9,130 nucleotides of DNA from JAQIBY01 sp034721855 (GCA_034721855.1 JAYENB010000273.1:1-9130); one strand, 5' to 3'; shown: positions 1 through 7,446, numbered from the stretch's first letter. Numbers and translations: made by a program. Notes: generated by a model from the sequence alone, not told the origin.

Positions 1-78
1 GCCAAAGGCTATAAATTGATGGCTGATGGCATTTATGAGGGGATGAAAAAACATTATCATTTGGATTCATTAGACTGA
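1..78 (+). CDS. C-terminal end of a probable SGNH/GDSL-type hydrolase (partial)
   Basis: Frame 1 is open from the left edge and stops with TGA at 76-78, giving 25 residues that begin AKGYKLMADGIYEG. In SGNH/GDSL esterases the catalytic Asp-x-x-His block is followed by a stretch of the form HPN-A-x-GY-x-x-MA-x-x-I, close to the C-terminus; the visible residues fit the part just after the catalytic His, and the remaining length fits the end of such a protein. The catalytic residues themselves lie outside the window, so the family call is an inference from a short tail. An N-acetylmuramoyl-L-alanine amidase tail would be a weaker alternative. That this is a real gene end, rather than chance, is supported by the downstream promoter-containing gap and the same orientation as the next gene. 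Confidence 0.45.
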   Translation, partial: AKGYKLMADGIYEGMKKHYHLDSLD

Positions 79-136
79 TTTATCATTTAACAAAATTTTA
101 AGCCATTGTCATATATGATACTTTTATTGATATGCG

Positions 137-168
137 TTAGCTTATTATTTAAAAGTTTCTTAATTTCG
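137..168 (+). promoter_or_regulatory. Possible Bacteroidota-type promoter for the Bat cluster
   Basis: TAATTTCG at 161-168 matches the Bacteroidota -7 consensus TAnnTTTG with one mismatch, and TTA at 137-139 (consensus TTG) lies 21 bases upstream, a usual spacing. Transcription would begin near 175, leaving a leader of about 28 bases before the ATG at 203. It lies in the only gap of size upstream of the cluster. Both elements are imperfect, so this is a candidate only. Confidence 0.33.
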
Positions 169-202
169 TGATGCAAAACAGCCAACTAAAAAATATGTGA
201 TT

Positions 203-1201
203 ATGGATCAGACTACAGTTGATATCAAAGCTTTGAATGAGCGTATCCAGGAAGAAAGCAGCTTCATGGACATGCTGAACATGGAAATGTCAAAAGTAAT
301 TGTGGGACAAAAACCACTACTGGAAGGAATGCTGGTGGGGTTGTTGTCAAATGGACATGTGTTGCTCGAAGGGGTGCCTGGGCTGGCAAAAACCCTTGCT
401 ATTAGTACCCTTGCAAGCACCATCAATGCGGGATTCAGCCGTATTCAGTTTACGCCTGACCTTTTGCCTGCCGATTTGGTTGGGACATTGATTTACAGCC
501 AGAAAAACGAAGAGTTTCTGGTGAAAAAAGGACCGATCTTTAGCAATTTTATCCTTGCTGATGAGATAAACAGGTCACCTGCCAAAGTGCAATCTGCTTT
601 GCTTGAAGCCATGCAGGAACGACAGGTTACCATCGGGGATGAAACTTATTCGCTCGAAGAACCTTTCTTGGTGCTCGCTACACAAAATCCCATAGAACAG
701 GAGGGAACCTATCCGCTTCCTGAAGCCCAGGTTGACCGTTTTATGGTGAAAATTGTGATTGATTACCCAACCAGGGAAGAAGAAAGGAAAATCATACGTG
801 AAAATGTGGTAGGCAAATTCCCGGTAGCAAATCAGGTGATAAAACCGGAGCAAATTCTGAAAATGCGTGAAGTGGTCAGGGATGTGTATATGGATGAAAA
901 AATTGAAAACTATATTCTTGACATTGTCTTTGCTACCCGCTATCCTGAACAATTTGGGTTGGAAAAAATTCAGCACATGATATCTTTTGGAGGTTCCCCA
1001 CGTGCAAGCATTAACCTTTCCCTGGCTTCCAAAGCGTTTGCCTTTATAAAACGGCGTGGTTACGTGTTGCCCGAAGATGTACGTGCTATGTGTCATAATG
1101 TGTTGCGCCATCGCATGGGACTTACATACGAGGCTGAAGCTGAAAACGTCACCGTGGATGAACTGGTTAGTGAAATATTGAATAAAGTGGAAGTGCCCTA
1201 G
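203..1201 (+). CDS. moxR: MoxR-family AAA+ ATPase
   Basis: A 332-residue AAA+ ATPase of the MoxR group, a cytoplasmic chaperone-like ATPase thought to act with VWA-domain partners. Seen in sequence (numbered from the ATG at 203): Walker A GVPGLAKT at about 57-64, Walker B FILADEINR at about 116-124, sensor-1 ATQNP at about 159-163, the arginine-finger region EAQVDRF at about 174-180, and sensor-2 GGSPRAS at about 263-269, followed by the usual C-terminal lid. All catalytic motifs are intact and the length is normal for the family. An in-frame GTG at 197 would add two residues; the ATG at 203 is preferred because it gives a normal N-terminus. The stop is doubled (TAGTAG, 1199-1204). It is first in the Bat cluster, 37 bases ahead of the DUF58 gene, the standard order for this operon type. 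The client process is not established. Confidence 0.93.
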   Translation: MDQTTVDIKALNERIQEESSFMDMLNMEMSKVIVGQKPLLEGMLVGLLSNGHVLLEGVPGLAKTLAISTLASTINAGFSRIQFTPDLLPADLVGTLIYSQKNEEFLVKKGPIFSNFILADEINRSPAKVQSALLEAMQERQVTIGDETYSLEEPFLVLATQNPIEQEGTYPLPEAQVDRFMVKIVIDYPTREEERKIIRENVVGKFPVANQVIKPEQILKMREVVRDVYMDEKIENYILDIVFATRYPEQFGLEKIQHMISFGGSPRASINLSLASKAFAFIKRRGYVLPEDVRAMCHNVLRHRMGLTYEAEAENVTVDELVSEILNKVEVP

Positions 1202-1238
1202 TAGGAACCAGGTGTTACCTAACATCTCATTAAAAAAT

Positions 1239-2105
1239 ATGGAAACAAAAGAGCTGTTAAAAAAAGTACGAACCATTGAAATCAAAACCCGGGGCTTGTC
1301 GCGCCAGATATTTGCCGGGGAGTACCATTCTGCTTTCAAAGGTAAAGGAATGGCTTTTAGTGAAGTACGTGAATACCAAATTGGTGACCCCATCAAAAAC
1401 ATTGACTGGCATGTAACGGCCCGTTTTAATCACCCTTATATTAAAATGTTTGAAGAAGAAAGGGAACTCACTGTTATGTTGCTGGTGGATGTCAGCTCGT
1501 CACAGGAATTTGGCACACATGAAAGGCTTAAAAATGAACTGGTAGCTGAAGTATCTGCCGTGCTGTCATTTTCGGCAATACACAACAACGATAAAATCGG
1601 GGTTATTTTCTTTTCAGATAAGGTTGAAAAATTCATTCCCCCCAAAAAAGGCAAGAAACATATTCTCAGGATCATCAGGGAAATGATTGATTTTCAACCG
1701 GAAAGCAAGGGTACCAACATTGCAGAAGCACTGAGATACCTTACCAACGCCATAAAAAAACGTTGTACAGCTTTTGTTATTTCCGATTTTATTGATGACA
1801 ATCCTTATCTTGATGCTATGCGTATTGCAGGAAACAAACATGATGTGGTGGCTTTGCGTGTATTTGACGAGCGTGATATCGAACTGCCAAATTTGGGAAT
1901 GGTAAAAATGAAAGACCCTGAAAGCAACCATACCTTGCTTGTTGATACAGCAGAAAAACAAACCAGGGCATTGTACAGGCAACATTATAATGTATTCAGG
2001 CAAAAATCCATAGAAAATTTCAGGAAATCAGGGGTGGATTTTGCAGAGTTGAAAACGGACCAGGATTATGTTAAACCATTAATTGCATTGTTCAAACGCA
2101 GGTAG
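1239..2105 (+). CDS. DUF58 / VWA-like protein of the Bat cluster
   Basis: A 288-residue DUF58 protein, the regular companion of MoxR ATPases. The DUF58 signature is clear at residues 27-62, from GEYHSAFKGKGMAFSEVREY through DW-x-VTAR. The C-terminal half is VWA-like with a MIDAS pattern that looks complete: DVSSS at 84-88, Thr159 in KGTNI, and Asp183 in ISDF. There are no membrane segments, so this is the short cytoplasmic form. The start is taken at the ATG in front of METKELLKK because related proteins commonly begin with this block; an in-frame GTG at 1212 has an AGGA five bases upstream and would add nine residues, but Bacteroidota rarely rely on such sites. The stop is doubled (TAGTAG). 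It lies 37 bases after moxR and 36 before the next gene, so cotranscription is likely. Its molecular role is not known beyond association with MoxR systems. Confidence 0.9.
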   Translation: METKELLKKVRTIEIKTRGLSRQIFAGEYHSAFKGKGMAFSEVREYQIGDPIKNIDWHVTARFNHPYIKMFEEERELTVMLLVDVSSSQEFGTHERLKNELVAEVSAVLSFSAIHNNDKIGVIFFSDKVEKFIPPKKGKKHILRIIREMIDFQPESKGTNIAEALRYLTNAIKKRCTAFVISDFIDDNPYLDAMRIAGNKHDVVALRVFDERDIELPNLGMVKMKDPESNHTLLVDTAEKQTRALYRQHYNVFRQKSIENFRKSGVDFAELKTDQDYVKPLIALFKRR

Positions 2106-2141
2106 TAGTTCGTTCTTTAATTAATAAAAGCTATAGTAGTT

Positions 2142-3539
2142 ATGAATAAGATATTTACATTACTAACATTGTATGTTTTTGCAGTTTTTCCATCTGTGAT
2201 TTCTGCCCAGGAATACGATGTTTCTGCCAGCCTGAATAAGGATAGCATTTTGATAGGAGACCAATTGGTTTATGAACTCGTATTGCCGGCATCATCTTCT
2301 GATACTGTTGTGTTTCCTGCTTATCCCAAAGATACAATCACTGAAAAAATTGAAGTGATAAAGCGAAAAAAACCACGGGACGATGAAGATAAAGGACTAC
2401 TCCATAAAACATACATTATCACCAGCTTTGAAGAAGGCATACACACAATTCCTTCACAACATATTGTCCTGAATCCCGGTACAGATAGTTTGATTTTATC
2501 ATCCAACCCTGTACACATTAAAGTCAATGCGGTAGTCAATCCGGATACGCTCAAGGTAGATACTGTGTATGCAGAACAGGGAGGTATTGTTGTTTTTGGA
2601 AAAAATAATTTTGCTGAACAAATCGAACAACAAATCCCGGATTCTGTGCGTCAAAGCATGTCCCAGGATAGCCTGAATATGCTTAAAGATACCCTCAGGC
2701 AAATCATGACACAGCGTTTTGGAAGTAAGGTATTCAGAGCATCTGGCCTACGCAAGGAAACGGAAATTGCTCAAATGGTGGAAGCTCCGCTTAAGCAATT
2801 GTTCGTGGTAAATCACAAAACCATTTTGATCGATTACCGCATTCCGGGAGCCTTTGATACTGTTTTTGTACAGGAGTATGATACCGTGGTTGCACAACAG
2901 GCATTGTTCACTGCGTATAAGATAAAAGACATTGATGATAAACTGTATAAAACCCCTTTGACCTTTTCGGAAATACTGTATTACATCTGGACATTTATTA
3001 AACACAACTGGTGGTGGCTTAGTGCATTGGTAGTGCTGATTTTAGCGGTTGTTTATTACTTTTTCTTTTATAAAACAGAGAAACCTATTTTCAGACAAAA
3101 AGTTAAACCTGAAGAGCCGGCTCATGTCATTGCTTTCAGAGAACTTGACAGGATAAAAGCAGAGAAATTGTGGCAGAAAAACAGGGTCAAAGATTATTAC
3201 ACTGACCTTACTGATACACTCAGGTATTACCTGGAAAACCGTTATGATGTACAGGCCATGGAAAAAACAAGCAATGAGATTTACGCGTTGATTGATGAAA
3301 ACAACCTGATGGATGAGAACATGAAAATGAAAATGCAGGATATTTTGCAACGCTCAGATTTTGTAAAGTTTGCAAAATCAATGCCATTACCCGACGAAAA
3401 CAAGCGCAGCCTGGATCAGGCTTATGTAATTGTTGAAGCTACCAAAGAAAAACCACGGGATGAAAATGTGGAACTGGTGGAATCGGAGATTGAAGAAGAT
3501 ACAATAGAACGAAAGCACGATGGAATGATGGCACGATAG
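2142..3539 (+). CDS. Bat-cluster membrane protein: signal peptide, beta-rich domain, one TM, DUF4381-like tail
   Basis: A 465-residue protein at the position held by the DUF4381 gene in many MoxR-VWA operons. Seen: a signal peptide ending near SAQ (about 1-22); a beta-rich segment at about 23-130 starting YDVSASLNKDSILIGDQLVY, which resembles the start of BatD-type Ig-like domains; a polar segment at about 150-230; one membrane helix at about 290-310 preceded by an NWWWL cluster; and a tail (about 325-435) with the pattern AH-x5-L-x2-I, YY-x2-L-x3-LR-x-YL-x2-R that recalls DUF4381. Topology should be periplasmic N-terminus and cytoplasmic tail, so it could link cytoplasmic MoxR/DUF58 with periplasmic BatA/B/C. 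The last ten or so residues (ERKHDGMMAR) are encoded by repeat-like DNA and may be a recent tail. Domain assignments are by eye; no enzymatic motif is visible. Confidence 0.8.
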   Translation: MNKIFTLLTLYVFAVFPSVISAQEYDVSASLNKDSILIGDQLVYELVLPASSSDTVVFPAYPKDTITEKIEVIKRKKPRDDEDKGLLHKTYIITSFEEGIHTIPSQHIVLNPGTDSLILSSNPVHIKVNAVVNPDTLKVDTVYAEQGGIVVFGKNNFAEQIEQQIPDSVRQSMSQDSLNMLKDTLRQIMTQRFGSKVFRASGLRKETEIAQMVEAPLKQLFVVNHKTILIDYRIPGAFDTVFVQEYDTVVAQQALFTAYKIKDIDDKLYKTPLTFSEILYYIWTFIKHNWWWLSALVVLILAVVYYFFFYKTEKPIFRQKVKPEEPAHVIAFRELDRIKAEKLWQKNRVKDYYTDLTDTLRYYLENRYDVQAMEKTSNEIYALIDENNLMDENMKMKMQDILQRSDFVKFAKSMPLPDENKRSLDQAYVIVEATKEKPRDENVELVESEIEEDTIERKHDGMMAR

Positions 3540-3598
3540 GGCGAGTTGGCGAACCCGGAACCCGGAACACGGAACACGAAGGCACGATGGCACGAAAG
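3515..3598. repeat. Short tandem repeats (GAACCCG 7-mers and CACGAAGG 8-mers)
   Basis: Four head-to-tail 7-mers occupy 3551-3578 (GAACCCG twice, then GAACACG twice). Three 8-mers overlap and follow at 3575-3598: CACGAAGG, CACGATGG, CACGAAAG. Related units GCACGATGG (3515-3523) and GGCACGATAGG (3530-3540) lie upstream, inside the end of the preceding gene. Such GGAACCC/CACGAAGG arrays are familiar to me as intergenic debris in Bacteroidota genomes, but that is memory, not a search. Confidence 0.75.
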
Positions 3599-3623
3599 TA
3601 TGATAGACCGTTAGAATTTAGAA

Positions 3624-3650
3624 CTTTGCGACTCTCCGTCTTTGCGGTTA
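3624..3650. repeat. TTTGCG-type repeat remnant
   Basis: TTTGCG at 3625-3630 and TTTGCGG at 3641-3647 are offset by 16 bases with a degenerate copy (CTCTCCGT) between, giving an 8-base period. This resembles the common environmental-genome repeat of the form CTTTGCGnCTTTGCGGTTA. It lies in the same gap as the 7-mer and 8-mer arrays. Function unknown. Confidence 0.45.
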
Positions 3651-3715
3651 GTAGTTACGAAGAAAATATTGACAATGACAAAACGAGAATCAAACGACAA
3701 CAAAAACGATAAAAC

Positions 3716-4717
3716 ATGATGAATCTGGGAATTGATACCTTTGCCAATCCTGAATTTTTGTGGTTGTTGATTGGCCTCATACCACTGATTGTTTGGTATG
3801 TATTGAAACATAACCATTATGATCCGGAGTTAAAAACATCCGGGTTACAGGCTTTTGAAGGATATAAACATTCATGGCGCATCAGGTTCAGGCACATTCT
3901 TTTTGTATTCCGGATACTTGCTGTAGGATTAATGTTGATAGCCATGGCGAGGCCTCAGAAAAAAGATTCATGGCACCAGTCTGATTCTGAAGGCATTGAT
4001 ATTATGATGGCGCTTGACATCAGTGGAAGTATGTTGGCCGAGGATTTCAAACCAAACCGCCTGGAAGCTGCCAAAGATATGGCAATGGATTTCATTGCCG
4101 ACAGGCCACAGGACAGAATAGGCTTGGTGATATTTGCTGGCGAAAGTTTTACGCAATGTCCGCTTACCACGACACACCAGGAATTGATGCGTTTGTTTGG
4201 TGCTGTTCACACAAAAATGCTGAGTGATGGAACAGCCATTGGTAACGGCCTGGCTACGTCTGTTAACAGGTTGAAAGACAGTAAAGCTGCCAGCAAAGTT
4301 GTTATTTTACTTTCTGATGGGGTAAATAATTCGGGAGCAGTATCTCCACTGACGGCTGCCGAAATTGCCAAAAAGTTCGATGTCCGTGTATATACGATAG
4401 GCGTTGGTAGCGAAGGTACAGCGACTTTTCCTGTTAAAACAGCTTTCGGTACACGTTATCAAAACATGGAAGTTAAAATTGACGAAAAAGGGCTTACTGA
4501 AATTGCTGAAATGACAGGAGGGCAGTATTTTAGAGCAACAAATGAACAAAAGCTGAAAAAAATATACGAAGAAATTGATGAATTGGAAAAAACTATCATA
4601 AAAGAAAAGAAATACACCAATACTGAAGAACGTTTTTTCTGGTTTGCTTTTGTCGCTGCATTGCTGCTGATCGCTGAAGTAATTTTAAGAAACACATTGT
4701 TTAAACAAATGCCATAA
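3716..4717 (+). CDS. batA: BatA: membrane-anchored VWA protein
   Basis: A 333-residue BatA-type protein. Seen: membrane helices at about 13-30 and 59-78, the ARPQ motif at 78-81 typical of Bat proteins, a VWA domain at about 95-290, and a last helix at about 307-325. The MIDAS is complete: DISGS at 101-105, Thr173 in DGTAIG and Asp201 in LLSDG, so metal-dependent binding of a partner is expected. The loop between the first two helices is rich in Lys, Arg and His, so by the positive-inside rule it is cytoplasmic and the VWA domain periplasmic. Two adjacent ATG codons (3716 and 3719) could start it. It follows a 176-base repeat-bearing gap with no clear promoter and precedes batB by 11 bases. 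The name comes from the Bacteroides aerotolerance cluster; the precise role is unsettled. Confidence 0.92.
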   Translation: MMNLGIDTFANPEFLWLLIGLIPLIVWYVLKHNHYDPELKTSGLQAFEGYKHSWRIRFRHILFVFRILAVGLMLIAMARPQKKDSWHQSDSEGIDIMMALDISGSMLAEDFKPNRLEAAKDMAMDFIADRPQDRIGLVIFAGESFTQCPLTTTHQELMRLFGAVHTKMLSDGTAIGNGLATSVNRLKDSKAASKVVILLSDGVNNSGAVSPLTAAEIAKKFDVRVYTIGVGSEGTATFPVKTAFGTRYQNMEVKIDEKGLTEIAEMTGGQYFRATNEQKLKKIYEEIDELEKTIIKEKKYTNTEERFFWFAFVAALLLIAEVILRNTLFKQMP

Positions 4718-4728
4718 CCCGTTTTTCT

Positions 4729-5748
4729 ATGTTTCGTTTTGAGAATAAAGACATATTGTATTTACTGTTAGCCCTACCGGCTTTGTTCCTTTTGTTCTGG
4801 TACAACAGAAGAACACTGAGCCGAAACATAAAAAAGTTTGGCAATGTCAAACTTATCCAGCGTTTGCTGATAAATTTTTCCACATCACGGCCATGGTGGA
4901 AGTTTGGCTTGTTATCGCTGGGGTTGCTTATGTTGATTTTTGCCCTTGCAAGGCCGCAGTTTGGTTCTAAGTTAAAGGAAGTGAAAAAAGAAGGCATGGA
5001 AATTGTTATAGCGATGGATGTGTCCCGTTCCATGGAAGCAAAGGACATTGCCCCAAACCGGCTGGCAAGTGCAAAACGCTCCATCGAACATTTTGTTAAT
5101 AAGCTTGATGGTGATATGCTTGGCATGATTGTATTTGCAGGAGATGCTTACATTCAAATCCCGTTAACAAATGATTATGGTGCTGCCAGGATGTACCTCG
5201 ATAATGTTGATACCGACATTGCGCCTGTACAGGGAACAAATCTTTCCAAAGCCATCAACATGTCTGTGAAAGCATTTTCCCCTGATCCCGAACCGGCCAA
5301 GGTGTTGCTGATCATAAGCGATGGGGAAGACCACGAAGAAAATGCCGTTGAAGCTGCTAAAATGGCCGCCAAAGATGGGGTGAAAATATACACCGTAGGC
5401 ATGGGAACGAAAAAAGGCGGTCCCATACCAAAATCATCCGGCGGCTTTCACAAAAACAATGCTGGTGAAGTGGTTATATCTAAACTCAATGAACAAGTGT
5501 TGTCATCCATTGCCAAAGCAGGAAACGGGAAGTATGTTCTGGCTGGAAAATCCGGATCAGGACTTGATGTCATACTTAATGACATTTCAACACTTGATAA
5601 AACTGAACGCAAAGTGGAAGTGTATGCCGAATTTGATGACCAGTATCAATATCCCTTGGCACTGGCTATCGTTTTGTTGCTCATAGAAGTGATTATCAGC
5701 AGAAAAAAAGAACATACCATTGAAAAATTAAAATCATTAAAGTCATGA
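4729..5748 (+). CDS. batB: BatB: membrane-anchored VWA protein
   Basis: A 339-residue paralogue of BatA with the same plan: helices at about 8-24 and 58-75, the ALARPQ motif at 72-77, a VWA domain at about 90-290, and a final helix at about 307-323. The MIDAS is complete (DVSRS 97-101, Thr170 in QGTNL, Asp198 in ISDGED). The loop between helices 1 and 2 is strongly basic (NRR, SRNIKK), and so is the C-terminal tail, which places the VWA domain in the periplasm. A Gly/Lys-rich insert at about 226-246 (GTKKGGPIPKSSGG) is usual for BatB and separates it from BatA. It starts 11 bases after batA and its TGA overlaps the batC ATG by four bases (ATGA, 5745-5748), so the two are translationally coupled. 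BatA and BatB probably act together, an inference from known Bat biology. Confidence 0.92.
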   Translation: MFRFENKDILYLLLALPALFLLFWYNRRTLSRNIKKFGNVKLIQRLLINFSTSRPWWKFGLLSLGLLMLIFALARPQFGSKLKEVKKEGMEIVIAMDVSRSMEAKDIAPNRLASAKRSIEHFVNKLDGDMLGMIVFAGDAYIQIPLTNDYGAARMYLDNVDTDIAPVQGTNLSKAINMSVKAFSPDPEPAKVLLIISDGEDHEENAVEAAKMAAKDGVKIYTVGMGTKKGGPIPKSSGGFHKNNAGEVVISKLNEQVLSSIAKAGNGKYVLAGKSGSGLDVILNDISTLDKTERKVEVYAEFDDQYQYPLALAIVLLLIEVIISRKKEHTIEKLKSLKS

Positions 5749-6440
5749 TAAAACGCATTCTCTATATGGTTGTGATTTTTCTGATACCGGTGACAATGGT
5801 TGCCCAGGAAGAACGCAAGTATAATCGAAAAGCAATTGAAGCCTACAAAGAAAAAAATTATGATGACGCTGTTCTGAATGAACAGAAAGCCATTGAGAAA
5901 AATGTATCCGATACTAAATTGTATGAGAATCTCGGGCACGCTGAATTCAGAAATGAGAATTATGAAAATGCTGTCAAAGCGTACATGAAACCATCCGAAA
6001 CCAATGCATTGTCCACATCAAAACAATATTATAATTTAGGAAATGCGCTTCTTCAATCCGGGGAATATGACAAAAGCATCAAAGCCTACAAAAATGCCCT
6101 GCGTGCTGATCCTGATCATTACAATTCAAAATACAACATGTCTCTGGCTCGCACGGTTAAACAAAAAATGCAACAGCAGCAACAACAAAACAAACAAGAT
6201 CAGGATAAAAAACAGAATCAGGATAAGAAAAAGCAACAAGAACAAAAAGACAAAAAGCAAGACAAACAAGATAAACAAAAGCAACAACAACAGCAGCAGC
6301 AACAGAAAAAACAGGAGATGAGCAAGGAAGACGCTGAACGGTTGTTGAGAGCTCTGGAGAAAAAAGAGGAAGATTTGCAGGAGGAAAAGAAAGATAAAAT
6401 CAAGAAAGCTATACAGGCACAACCTGACAAAGACTGGTAA
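5745..6440 (+). CDS. batC: BatC: secreted TPR protein with Q/K-rich linker
   Basis: A 231-residue protein with an N-terminal signal sequence ending near MVAQ (about 1-20), TPR-like helices from about 25 to 135 (including YYNLGNALLQSGEYDKSIKAY at about 95-115 and ALRADPDHYNSKYNMSLAR), a very polar Gln/Lys/Asp tract at about 139-190, and a short conserved C-terminal helix beginning MSKEDAERLLRALEKKE at 192-208, ending in KDW. This order matches BatC. The product should be periplasmic, where it can meet the VWA domains of BatA and BatB as a scaffold. It overlaps batB by four bases. The stop is doubled (TAATAA, 6438-6443). No batD or batE follows; a separate gene for ribonuclease Z comes next after 85 bases. 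Confidence 0.9.
   Translation: MIKRILYMVVIFLIPVTMVAQEERKYNRKAIEAYKEKNYDDAVLNEQKAIEKNVSDTKLYENLGHAEFRNENYENAVKAYMKPSETNALSTSKQYYNLGNALLQSGEYDKSIKAYKNALRADPDHYNSKYNMSLARTVKQKMQQQQQQNKQDQDKKQNQDKKKQQEQKDKKQDKQDKQKQQQQQQQQKKQEMSKEDAERLLRALEKKEEDLQEEKKDKIKKAIQAQPDKDW
6171..6312 (+). repeat. CAA/CAG/AAA-rich low-complexity tract inside batC
   Basis: Codons for Gln, Lys and Asp dominate this part of batC. A pure CAA/CAG run at 6282-6305 encodes eight glutamines and a shorter run earlier encodes six. The repeat unit is three bases, so slippage would change the linker length without breaking the frame. Confidence 0.7.
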
Positions 6441-6483
6441 TAAATATTTCTATTACTTTAAATTTTATTTTTTTAACTTCTTA

Positions 6484-6501
6484 AATCAAAAATCTTTGAT
6501 T
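6484..6501 (+). terminator. Weak stem-loop between batC and rnz
   Basis: AATCAAA (6484-6490) and TTTGATT (6495-6501) form a perfect seven-base inverted repeat with a four-base loop, followed by GGTTTT. It lies 43 bases after the batC stop. The stem is A/T-rich and weak, so it may be a poor terminator, an operator for rnz, or chance. Confidence 0.22.
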
Positions 6502-6525
6502 GGTTTTACTGTTTAATATTGAAAA

Positions 6526-7446
6526 ATGAAAAGCGAATTCAAATTACATATCCTCGGCAAAAGCTCAGCGATTCCGTCAAAAACCAGCTTTCCCAGTTCA
6601 CAGTTGCTAAGCTTTAATAATCAATCTTTTCTTATTGATTGCGGGGAAGGCTGTCAGATACAATTGCGGCGTAATCAACTGGGCTTTTCAGAAATACGAC
6701 ACATTTTTATTTCACATGTCCATGGGGATCATTATTTTGGATTGTTTGGTCTGCTTTCAAGCATGAGGTTGCTGGGACGCAATCAAATTTTGCATATACA
6801 TGCCCACCCTAAACTGGAATCCATCATTAAATATGTGTTTAACCAGGGGGGCTCCATGCCCGAATTTCCCATCGTGTTTCACAAACTCAATTTCAACGCA
6901 AAAGAATTGATCCTCAGTAACAAGCTGTTGGATATTTATTCCTTTCCCATGAAACATAAAATACCGGTTTGCGGGTTTTTGTTCCAGGAAAAACAAGCAG
7001 CACGCAACATCATTGAAAAGCAGATTGCTAAGTATGACATGTCATACCAGGAAATACGCCGGATTAAACAAGGCGCTGACCTAATAAGAAACGGTAAAAC
7101 CATTGAGAAAAATGATAAACTTACCTTGCCGGGACATGCTTTGCGGTCGTATGCATATTGCTCAGACACAGCTTATTACCCTGAGATGGTTAAACACATC
7201 AAAAACGTGCAATGCTTATATCACGAAGCCACCTTTGGCAATCACCTGAAAGAAAATGCGAAAGACACATTTCATTCAACAGCGCGTGAGGCCGCTATGA
7301 TTGCACGCGAAGCAAACGCTAAAAAACTGTTGCTTGGCCATTTTTCCACGCGTTACCATTCCCCTGATGATTTGGTCAGTGAAGCACGGGAAATATTTCC
7401 GGAAAGCTACGCTGCCAATGAGAATGATGTTGTTGTTATTGAGTGA
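6526..7446 (+). CDS. rnz: Ribonuclease Z (tRNase Z, short form)
   Basis: A 306-residue metallo-beta-lactamase-fold endonuclease that removes the 3' trailer from tRNA precursors. Zinc-binding residues are all visible: the HxHxDH motif in SHVHGDHYFGL (His64, His66, Asp68, His69), His143 in FPMKHKIP, Asp214 in YCSDTAY and His272 in LLGHFSTRY. The EATF segment (234-237) and the exosite arm region (about 150-190) are in the expected places, and the length is normal for the bacterial short form. Start at ATG 6526; no Shine-Dalgarno site. The stop is doubled (TGATAA). It lies 85 bases after batC in the same direction and could be read through from the Bat cluster, but tRNA maturation has no obvious link with Bat function, so the proximity may be incidental. 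Confidence 0.94.
   Translation: MKSEFKLHILGKSSAIPSKTSFPSSQLLSFNNQSFLIDCGEGCQIQLRRNQLGFSEIRHIFISHVHGDHYFGLFGLLSSMRLLGRNQILHIHAHPKLESIIKYVFNQGGSMPEFPIVFHKLNFNAKELILSNKLLDIYSFPMKHKIPVCGFLFQEKQAARNIIEKQIAKYDMSYQEIRRIKQGADLIRNGKTIEKNDKLTLPGHALRSYAYCSDTAYYPEMVKHIKNVQCLYHEATFGNHLKENAKDTFHSTAREAAMIAREANAKKLLLGHFSTRYHSPDDLVSEAREIFPESYAANENDVVVIE

Noticed and set aside
575..1402. Long open frame on the - strand (275 residues) across the moxR/DUF58 junction
   Set aside because: It is antisense to two well-supported genes, its translation shows no domain or motif, and it is rich in Phe and His as expected from the complement of these coding frames.
4701..5126. 141-residue open frame on the - strand inside batB
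   Set aside because: It is antisense to a clear batB frame with intact MIDAS and membrane helices, and has no recognisable features.
6126..6422. Leucine/phenylalanine-rich open frame on the - strand that resembles a membrane protein
   Set aside because: It is the complement of the CAA/AAA-rich batC linker, which automatically gives Leu and Phe runs.
6496..6521. TTG (6496-6498) and TAATATTG (6514-6521) as a promoter for rnz
   Set aside because: The spacing is only 15 bases, the -7 element has a mismatch, and transcription would begin at or after the start codon.
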